Below, piece by piece: positions 54,843-64,000 of a stretch of 64,000 nt of DNA. This stretch comes from Leptospira borgpetersenii serovar Javanica. Lineage in GTDB: Bacteria; Spirochaetota; Leptospiria; Leptospirales; Leptospiraceae. Under the pieces are notes generated by a model. It searched no databases. It was given only the letters and a program-made list of their open reading frames with translations, and was not told where the DNA came from. The stretch is taken from positions 124,001 through 188,000 of the forward strand of contig NZ_QAJG01000002.1 in the NCBI RefSeq assembly GCF_003046425.1, read 5' to 3'. The translations under genes were made by a program, and so were the position numbers. Positions within the stretch are counted from its first letter, which is position 1, and each line of letters begins with the position of its first letter.

Positions 54843-56261
54843 ATGAAACGATTTTACATTTTTTTACTTACATTCTTTCAAATGTGCACACCCGCCAAAA
54901 TAGTAGGCGTGCCCGCCCCCGGACCAAATAACTATTGGATACAATTCCTAATTCAAAAGGAAATCGAAGAGATCATTGGCAATGACAATTTATCCGAACT
55001 ATCAACCCCTCAAGATTCGGACAAATTAACATTAAAGCATACCTTGCTACTTGGAGCGCCTAACGCAGATACTTCCGGTAAAAGTTTGATTGTGGACGAA
55101 AAAGGTTTTATCTACATCACAGGAGATACGAACGGAAGCGTTTACAGAGCGGCAAATTCCATCGGGACTAGAGATCTCATTTTCGGAAAATATGATTCTC
55201 AAATGAATCCAATTTGGACTTATCAAATTGGGAATGCGAGAGTAAGATTAAAGGTGGAAGATATTGCAGTCGATTCGAACGAAAACACGTATATAATCGG
55301 TAGTACAAAAGAACTTTTTCGAGGCGCGAAACAAGAAGGTGAGGATGATTTGTTTCTAATTAAATTCGATTCCAATGGAAATGAACTTTGGTCTCTGCAA
55401 AATGGCATTCCAAATCATTCTATTTTACCTTCCAAAATTGCGTTAGATCCGTCGGGAAACATTTATATAACTGGAAAATCGACCGGACCTTTCGGCGGCC
55501 CTCTCAGTGGATCCAACGGATTTATCGCCAAGTTTGATGACAAGGGAAATAAAAATTGGGTCAAACAAATCGCAATCCCTAATACAAGGAGTTTTCCGGA
55601 AGGGCTGGTAATTAACAAAACCACGAGTGACATTTATATCACCGGCTCTGGGAACGCAGACTATAAAAAAGACACCGCGTCGGGAACCGGAATTGATGAT
55701 CTTTTTATACTTAAATACGACAATAACGGTAATCGTCAATTTTTCGCTCAATTAGGTTCCTTGGGAAAATCCTTTCATAGTAAATCCGTAACTGTAGATT
55801 TATCCGGAAATGTTATTGTAAGTGGAACGAGTAACGGTCGTTTTAATGATCAATTAACCGGAACGAGTTGGCTTGGAACCATAGTAAAATATGATTCATT
55901 CGGCAACTTACAATGGGTTCAACAATTCGGTCCCGATAGCGCTCCTCCAGAACAAGCGGTGATCCTTTCTATCATAACCGATATACATGGAAATATTTTT
56001 ACTACGGGTCATACAAATGGAAATATCTTAAACGGAACAGATAATTCTTCAGGAGTTCAAGATGCATTTATTACAAAACACAATTCATCCGGACAAATTA
56101 AATGGATGCAACAAATTGGTATCCCCAATGCAACCATTTTCGGAAATGGGCTCGGACTTGATTCAAAAGGAAATCTCTACGTTATCGGAAACACAAACAG
56201 AGGAATCAACGAAACCCCAATCATTGGAGCAAATGACATGTTCCTTATAAAATATGAATAA
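54843..56261 (+). CDS. SBBP-repeat beta-propeller lipoprotein (second tandem copy)
   Basis: The protein has 472 residues from the ATG at 54843, exactly as long as its upstream paralogue; the longer frame from 54789 runs inside a repeat. It starts MKRFYIFLLTFFQMCTPAK. The FQMC box is a weaker lipobox than in copy one, but the following TPAKIVG is shared (TPAKILG). Seven propeller repeats are again visible (IYITGDT, TYIIGST, IYITGKS, IYITGSG, VIVSGTS, IFTTGHT, LYVIGNT). Tandem duplication followed by divergence is evident. Surface exposure likely, function unknown. Confidence 0.85.
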   Translation: MKRFYIFLLTFFQMCTPAKIVGVPAPGPNNYWIQFLIQKEIEEIIGNDNLSELSTPQDSDKLTLKHTLLLGAPNADTSGKSLIVDEKGFIYITGDTNGSVYRAANSIGTRDLIFGKYDSQMNPIWTYQIGNARVRLKVEDIAVDSNENTYIIGSTKELFRGAKQEGEDDLFLIKFDSNGNELWSLQNGIPNHSILPSKIALDPSGNIYITGKSTGPFGGPLSGSNGFIAKFDDKGNKNWVKQIAIPNTRSFPEGLVINKTTSDIYITGSGNADYKKDTASGTGIDDLFILKYDNNGNRQFFAQLGSLGKSFHSKSVTVDLSGNVIVSGTSNGRFNDQLTGTSWLGTIVKYDSFGNLQWVQQFGPDSAPPEQAVILSIITDIHGNIFTTGHTNGNILNGTDNSSGVQDAFITKHNSSGQIKWMQQIGIPNATIFGNGLGLDSKGNLYVIGNTNRGINETPIIGANDMFLIKYE

Positions 56262-56574
56262 TTATTTTTTCTTACTCGAGAAACCTTATAATAAAACACT
56301 CATATATCACTCAGGCAATTGTACTAAAATAGTCGACTTTACGGAGGTGAGGAAGTTCTCAAAAATTACGTCTAACATAGAATTTATGACCTTTTTTGGA
56401 AAAATCTATCCTCTAATTTTTTGGGGACAAACTCATGTATTATTTTCATACGTTCCCAGAAGTAAATTGAAGCAGAATCTCAATTTTTAAAGATACTGCC
56501 ATTCGGAAATCAAAGGAATCGGTAAAATTCGGTTCATTTTTTGAGTTCTACATCTAATTTTATTTCCTAAAAAA
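56262..56574. other. Gap before the Hsp20 pair, no gene seen
   Basis: About 310 bp, AT-rich, with only a spurious 78-codon frame overlapping it. No homologous repeat recognised. It leads into the CIRCE-like operators. Confidence 0.4.
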
Positions 56575-56601
56575 TTAGCACTTAATAAAAAAGATTGCTA
56601 A
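56575..56601. promoter_or_regulatory. CIRCE-like HrcA operator 1
   Basis: ttagcactt-N9-gattgctaa matches the CIRCE consensus TTAGCACTC-N9-GAGTGCTAA with exactly the 9-bp spacer and two mismatches in 18. It lies 79 bp before the hsp20 ATG. HrcA repressors bind such sites in front of chaperone genes. Confidence 0.75.
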
Positions 56602-56678
<77 letters not shown>

Positions 56679-56679
56679 C

Positions 56680-57075
<396 letters not shown>

Positions 57076-57094
57076 TTTTTTAGGAGAATCACAT

Positions 57095-57493
<399 letters not shown>

Positions 57494-57500
57494 ACTTTAT

Positions 57501-57539
57501 CCGGCGGCGTGTTCATTTTCCAAAATTCCGCCGCCGGAA
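57501..57539. other. GC-rich hairpin just after the second hsp20 gene
   Basis: tccggcggcg (57501-57510) pairs perfectly with cgccgccgga (57530-57539), a 10-bp GC stem in an otherwise AT-rich context, 8 bp after the stop. There is no good T-run after it. It may stabilise the transcript end or act with the terminator further on. Confidence 0.55.
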
Positions 57540-57636
57540 TTTACTTTTAAGATATGTTCAAGAGATTGAAATTACTTTCTCAATCAAGTTCAACAAAGAC
57601 GCGTTATACTACTTGAAGTCTAAACCCAACACTAAA

Positions 57637-57667
57637 AACCCCAAATTGTTTGGGGTTCTTTTTTACG
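57637..57667 (+). terminator. Intrinsic terminator of the hsp20 operon
   Basis: aaccccaaa-ttg-tttggggtt is a perfect 9-bp stem with a 3-nt loop, followed by cttttttacg. It lies about 145 bp after the hsp20-2 stop and has the classical form on the plus strand. The A-run before it makes it potentially bidirectional. Confidence 0.85.
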
Positions 57668-57861
57668 TATATTTTTTTAACACAAATCCAACTTTTTTTC
57701 CTAAGTTCATTCTTTTGTAAAAAATAAAACGTAAATTCTCATACACAAACTCCTATTTGAACCGTTTTTGAAAAAGGAAAATTTCCCCGTATCAACGAAT
57801 CCAAATCTAAGCGGGAAATCTTAATAAAAAATCTGAGTTCCCACATTACAACGTATCAGAA

Positions 57862-58015
57862 CAAGCTCAAAATAAAAGTTATCTAAAAAATATTATAAAC
57901 TATCCGGCAAGTTTTTAAAAAACGTGGGAGTTCCCACAAAAACCGTCGCATTGATGTTTGCGCGCGTTTAAAATTGTAGTAGCTTTTATATTCCTAAGGT
58001 TTTGAGACCGGCTCT
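57862..58015. repeat. MITE-like repeat, copy H (inverted relative to copy G)
   Basis: atccggcaagtttttaaaaaacgtg, aaaattgtagtagct and cctaaggttttgagaccggctct are the reverse complement of copy G at 30620-30777, with local differences. The left limit is approximate. The rest of the 57668-58285 gap shows nothing else. Confidence 0.65.
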
Positions 58016-58285
58016 AAGTCCTCCATCCAAGCTATATAATAAAATACAAATATTCCACAACCAAACGATTCTCCATAATAAAAATTTACAGTACTCGATT
58101 TTACGGAGATCAGTATCTCCTTGCTCCAAAAAATTTACGAATTCAAATCAGAAGAAACAGCAGAATATAAGGTTTCATATCATTATACTTTCAAAAAAGA
58201 GAACAATAGATAATCAAACAAATTCACTACGGTAAAATTTAAATCGGAATTGTTTTTCCAAGGAATCACAAATTCATATTCTTTT

Positions 58286-58633
58286 ATGAAAACATTCTTC
58301 CTACTTGTATGTTCCAATCTTTTTATGACTTTTGCTTGGTACGGTCATTTGAAGTTTTTTCACGGTTGGAGTCTTCCTTTAACAATTTTACTCAGCTGGG
58401 GAATCGCCCTTTTCGAATATGTTTTGATGGTTCCCGCCAATTGAATCGGCTACGGAGAAGAAGGTTACAGCGCCTTTCAACTTAAAATCCTACAAGAGAT
58501 CATCACTATCAGCGTATTCATACTATTCGCGTCCTTCGTTTTAAAAGAAAGAATCAAGTGGAACCACGCGGTAAGTTTTCTTTTGATCTTGGCCGCGGTA
58601 GGATTTGCTTTTTATGATAAAATACATTCCTAA
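58286..58633 (+). pseudogene. DUF486-family membrane protein interrupted by a nonsense codon
   Basis: Starting at the ATG at 58286, the frame reads MKTFFLLVCSNLFMTFAWYGHL... and VLMVPAN, then TGA at 58442-58444. After it the same frame continues IGYGEEGYSAFQLKILQEIIT to a natural TAA at 58631-58633, giving a 115-codon gene. DUF486 proteins have Arg at the interrupted position (VPANRIG), so a CGA-to-TGA change explains it. Four hydrophobic segments are visible across the whole frame. Probably inactive unless read through; a sequencing error is the alternative. Confidence 0.8.
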
Positions 58634-59434
58634 TCGACTGTTGGCCAAATTTAAATAATCCGATTTTAGCATTCCAAAAAATTAATAGTTCGGGCGCTTC
58701 CTGCGCTTGAATCCATTTGTAAAATAAAACGAAAATCGTACAAAGCGCAGGTCGGGCTCTCCTCTCCGGTCAAGTTATTGAAAAATAATCCAATTACAAA
58801 ATCCATTTTGAAAAAATCAATAACTTGCCCCCGAGTCGATCCCTAGCGCATTCAGAAATCCTGTTTTATAGAAAAAAATTCGCCCCAAATCTTATTCGAT
58901 AAAATATTTTTTGTTCAAACTTTTAGGTATATAAAATCTAATTTCAGCATAAGATCAAAGTTCAACCAAAACGATCTTAGAAAAACTAGAATGAACCTTT
59001 CGGCAATTCGTTATTGCTCGATCGTATAAAAATAGTATTTAACGTGAGCTCGGCGTAAGGAGAAAGGGATCGATGCGAGAAAACGAAAGCATCTCGCTCT
59101 CTACCATAACCTTACCCACAAATACTTGGATCTGAAGATAAATCTGTCGGAATTACTACAAATCCTCTGTGAAACTTACACCCCACCCTGATTTTGGGTG
59201 GAGGGGAGAGGCGGTGGGAAGACTCGGGAGGTTTTCTTTACCACAAAATCATACTTCTTGCAAGTAAAAAGCCTCATTCTTGTCGGAACACTTGAAAAAT
59301 ATCAGTTTTTGATCCTTATGATCCCAAAAGCCTTCTTAATTTGTGGGTAACGTTATGGCTCTCTACGGATCGCGTTCTAAATTGAATCTAAAGACGAATG
59401 TTGTATTATATTTTCTGTATGCAATTTATCGACC

Positions 59435-59491
59435 AGAGCTGAGAGCCCGGTCCAGCCTTTGCTTGCCAAAGGCTGGATTCGCCCAAACTTT
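59435..59491. repeat. Hairpin repeat, copy 2
   Basis: This is the reverse complement of 52467-52530: agagctgagagcccggt, then ccagcctttgcttgccaaaggctgg, then attcgcccaaacttt. Near-identical ends over 15 bp or more with copy 1 at 7 kb distance. Confidence 0.75.
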
Positions 59492-59602
59492 CTTACACCC
59501 GCTCACGTTGTTTTATATATTTTCAAAAATTTGTAAATCATTTGTTAGGCGATGTAATTTGTGGGAACTCACACGTTTTGCTAAGAGTGGTCTTAAAATT
59601 TA

Positions 59603-59767
59603 AGAACTTGTCCCAAAACCTCGGATGTCGGAACTCCTACAAAAGTATTCCAACGATAAAATCCGTTAGAAAATCCATAAATCAACAATCTGCGGGAATT
59701 TCCACACTCTATTACGAACTTATGAAATGATTGTGCCGATTTCTTTTAAGGTTTTGAGACAAGTTCT
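59603..59767. repeat. 165-bp MITE-like repeat, copy F
   Basis: It runs from agaacttgtcccaaaacc to aaggttttgagacaagttct. It is closely similar along its whole length to copy E at 49546-49709 and in the same orientation, one copy on each side of the locus boundary. It ends 60 bp before the DUF1564 gene. Confidence 0.85.
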
Positions 59768-59827
59768 AAATATATCGGAAATTAAACTCTGTGTTTGATT
59801 CAAAAAATTCTATAAAATTATTCCGCC

Positions 59828-60382
59828 GTGAAATTTGAAAGAACCGTATCTAATATGGACATTCTCTTGTTCGATTCCAATCAAAAAATTCAATCCACCC
59901 TGATAGAAAGTGCTGTAGGAACGGATTCTCTTTTGGTTCCTAATGTTTATTGGGATCGTTTGAATCTTAAGGAAAAAAAGGCTCTTCGGGGTAAACTTCC
60001 CTTTTTATTGAGAAAATATTCTAAGCAGATCGCGTCTATGAAACGTCTGCATAATCGGGCGGGTAAGATCAAATACAATCGGAGTGTGGGTAAGATGAAA
60101 AAATTGAGTATTCGGGTTCCTACTGGTGTTTGGGCGACTTTAGGTGTGTTGGCGGCGGCTCATGGTGTTTCGAGATGTTATCTTTTTAATTATATGCTTT
60201 GGTTGGAAGATCTTGGTGTGGGGGATTCTACTGTGGAAACTTTAAATAGGGGAGTTCCTAGCTTTCACTGGACTTACAAAATGATTTGGAAGATTAACAG
60301 GAGACAAAATCTTATTTCAAGAGAATTGGAGTTCGAACCAAATCCGATGACCGATATATTTCCTTACTATCTGCGTTCCTAA
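59828..60382 (+). CDS. DUF1564 family protein (Leptospira-specific family)
   Basis: The protein has 184 residues if translated from the GTG at 59828; the ATG at 59855 (MDILLFDSN) is equally plausible. The region KKLSIRVPTGVWATLGVLAAAHGVSRCYLFNYMLWLEDLGVG is the conserved core of DUF1564, a family I know only from Leptospira, where it has many paralogues of unknown function. The core resembles a short ribbon-helix-helix or helix-turn-helix stretch, but DNA binding is speculative. Soluble, basic N-terminal half. It is flanked by repeats on both sides. Confidence 0.85.
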   Translation: MKFERTVSNMDILLFDSNQKIQSTLIESAVGTDSLLVPNVYWDRLNLKEKKALRGKLPFLLRKYSKQIASMKRLHNRAGKIKYNRSVGKMKKLSIRVPTGVWATLGVLAAAHGVSRCYLFNYMLWLEDLGVGDSTVETLNRGVPSFHWTYKMIWKINRRQNLISRELEFEPNPMTDIFPYYLRS

Positions 60383-60418
60383 AATCCCAAAAACGTCGAC
60401 AAGTTTAAAATTTAAGAA

Positions 60419-60564
<146 letters not shown>

Positions 60565-60777
60565 CAACCGTCGAACTCTACGCTTACTGATCCCTATAAA
60601 ACAGAGTACCGTTAATTTGAGCATAAATCCCGCGTTTGATGAAGAATTTTAGACACTCTATTATGTAGAGATGAGTAGTAGATCATTTTTACGATTATAA
60701 GTTTAAAATTTTCTGAAATTCTAAATCCATTTTTTTTGGAATTCGAACTTATAAACTGCTCGACTTCAAATTGGATA

Positions 60778-61383
60778 TTAAAGAAATTTCCGAATCCCTT
60801 CCGCAAGAGTTTTTCCGTCCGTCCCTCCGGGAAAGGTCATTAGAATTCTACTTTGATCGTCTAAAACATAAATAAATACCGTGTGGTCCACCGTATACCC
60901 TTCTTCCAACTGAGGCGCGCTGACTTTTTTAGACACAACACCGAACGCATTCTGCAAATAGTCAAGTTCGGATTTTTCACCCGTTAAAGCGATCAATCTT
61001 TCGCCCGGAAACTGTTTTACATATTTTGCAAGTAATTCGGGTGAATCCCTCTCCGGATCCACACTGATAAATATGGGTGTCAGATTCTTTCCCTCGTCTC
61101 CTAGTTCCTTAACAGCCGAAGACATATCTATCAACGCCCTTGGACACATATCCGGACAATGTGAAAATCCAAAATAGACTAACTTGAGTTTGCCTGGGAT
61201 TTTATTCAAAGGAATTTTCAGGTTTTGAGTATTCTTCAAAACGGCCTTAGACCATTCTTCCACAAAAATAGGTTTTTGAATCCTAACCGATCTGAATTTC
61301 CATACCTTCCAGCCGAAAAAACCCAGACCGATTCCAAAAAGTAAAATAACTACGAAAAGAATTCTTTCCTTCAAAATCTTCAC
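60778..61383 (-). CDS. SCO1/SenC-like copper chaperone/thioredoxin-fold protein
   Basis: The 201-residue protein has one N-terminal membrane anchor (about 8-26), then a thioredoxin-fold domain with the copper-binding pair Cys76-x-x-x-Cys80 (FGFSHCPDMC) and the third ligand His167 (VDHTVFIY). SCO proteins deliver copper to the CuA site of cytochrome oxidase or act as redox sensors, outside the inner membrane. It is followed in transcription by no gene and preceded 150 bp away by a multicopper oxidase, so a copper-related cluster is likely. Confidence 0.9.
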   Translation of the reverse strand: MKILKERILFVVILLFGIGLGFFGWKVWKFRSVRIQKPIFVEEWSKAVLKNTQNLKIPLNKIPGKLKLVYFGFSHCPDMCPRALIDMSSAVKELGDEGKNLTPIFISVDPERDSPELLAKYVKQFPGERLIALTGEKSELDYLQNAFGVVSKKVSAPQLEEGYTVDHTVFIYVLDDQSRILMTFPGGTDGKTLAEGIRKFL

Positions 61384-61536
61384 CTAAATACGTTAGACGC
61401 AACTTGAATCCGTATAAAAAATAGAAATAAATCGCCCTGTGTCCAAAACGTTACACGGTAAATACCGTCTCGATGAGCCTACATTTAAAAAAAAATTGTT
61501 GGGTTCTAAGATTTTATATTGGTCACTCATATTAAG

Positions 61537-62553
<1,017 letters not shown>

Positions 62554-62558
62554 TTTTT

Positions 62559-62873
<315 letters not shown>

Positions 62874-62912
62874 ATTTTTCTCCTATAAAAACTTACGAAT
62901 ATTCTAAAATTC

Positions 62913-64000
<1,088 letters not shown>

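Larger units (their letters stand above)
58634..59827. other. 1.2-kb repeat-rich stretch without a gene
   Basis: It holds parts of the composite repeat: 58690-58860 (tcgggcgcttcctgcgcttgaatcc..., gggctctcctctccggtcaagttatt and gtcgatccctagcgc), 59040-59080 (aacgtgagctcggcg, aaagggatcgatgcgag), 59435-59491 and 59603-59767. It also has a hairpin ccaccctgattttgggtgg (59172-59190). Open frames here derive from repeats. I see no RNA gene. Confidence 0.6.

Noticed and set aside
56254..56490. 78-codon plus-strand frame after the second SBBP gene
   Set aside because: No homology that I recognise and atypical composition. It overlaps the preceding stop and leads nowhere.
59343..59603. 86-codon plus-strand frame in the repeat-rich gap
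   Set aside because: Its middle (LCLPKAGFAQTFLHPL) is the translation of the hairpin repeat, as is the similar frame at 52324-52563.

Overview
The window looks like the O-antigen (rfb-type) lipopolysaccharide locus of a pathogenic Leptospira, plus one chromosomal flank. The base composition is AT-rich. The locus is closed by a small MarR-type 'EPS-associated' regulator typical of Leptospira rfb loci. It contains Leptospira-type sporadic-carbohydrate proteins (LIC12192-like), and the flank carries a DUF1564 protein and spirochaete-style lipoproteins. The species cannot be fixed from the sequence alone. About 47 genes between 1 and 52.1 kb are all on the minus strand, so transcription runs from the regulator at 52.1 kb towards position 1.

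Read in transcription order, the layout is as follows. 52.1-49.7 kb: regulator, GDP-L-fucose synthase and an FAD oxidoreductase. 49.5-41.3 kb: a heptose-type module with GmhA-like isomerase, two SDR enzymes, nucleotidyltransferase, an HldE-like fusion in reversed domain order, a HAD-kinase fusion and a split transketolase. It ends at a clear intrinsic terminator. 40.7-33.5 kb: sporadic-carbohydrate genes, NUDIX, several methyltransferases, a WbuC-like cupin, an aminotransferase and a formyltransferase. 33.2-32.3 kb: a wrecked IS5-type transposase. 32.2-26.6 kb: glycosyltransferase, C-methyltransferase, aminotransferase, TIGR04325-type methyltransferase and an RfbC-like epimerase. 26.4-19.4 kb: a tightly overlapping operon with sugar O-methyltransferase, SDRs, FdtA-like ketoisomerase, a GT2, an ABC exporter, a NeuA-type CMP-transferase and a truncated LegB fragment. 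19.1-11.2 kb: legionaminic-acid-type genes (NDP-sugar dehydrogenase, SDR, LegC-like, NeuD-like, NeuB, NeuC, PtmE-like). 10.7-2.1 kb: a second nonulosonate-like cassette with a CBS-NeuB-TIM-barrel fusion, aminotransferase, NeuA-like, KdnB-like oxidase, radical SAM and methyltransferase, bracketed by two almost identical 81-bp inverted repeats. 1.75 kb to the left edge: a NodU-type carbamoyltransferase, cut by the window.

Together the locus encodes activated and decorated sugars: nonulosonic acids, 3-amino-3,6-dideoxyhexose-type sugars, N-acyl/formyl sugars, C- and O-methylated sugars, heptose and fucose. There are only about three recognisable glycosyltransferases and one ABC half-exporter. 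I saw no polymerase or Wzx flippase, so assembly must rely on genes elsewhere in the locus or genome.

The flank from 52.7 to 64 kb has visibly higher G+C and mixed strands. It holds two tandem seven-blade SBBP lipoproteins and an Hsp20 pair preceded by two CIRCE-like operators. Beyond these are a nonsense-interrupted DUF486 gene, a repeat-rich 1.2-kb stretch and a DUF1564 gene. The last block is a minus-strand copper-related cluster (SCO1-like, two-domain multicopper oxidase, small membrane protein, beta-helix protein cut by the right edge). Small non-coding repeats with 'tgtcccaaaac'-type inverted ends are scattered through the whole window.

The most promising unusual system is the 2.1-10.7 kb cassette. 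Its KdnB-like oxidase, aminotransferase, NeuA and NeuB-fusion set suggests an amino-substituted nonulosonic acid built by a route I do not recognise as described.
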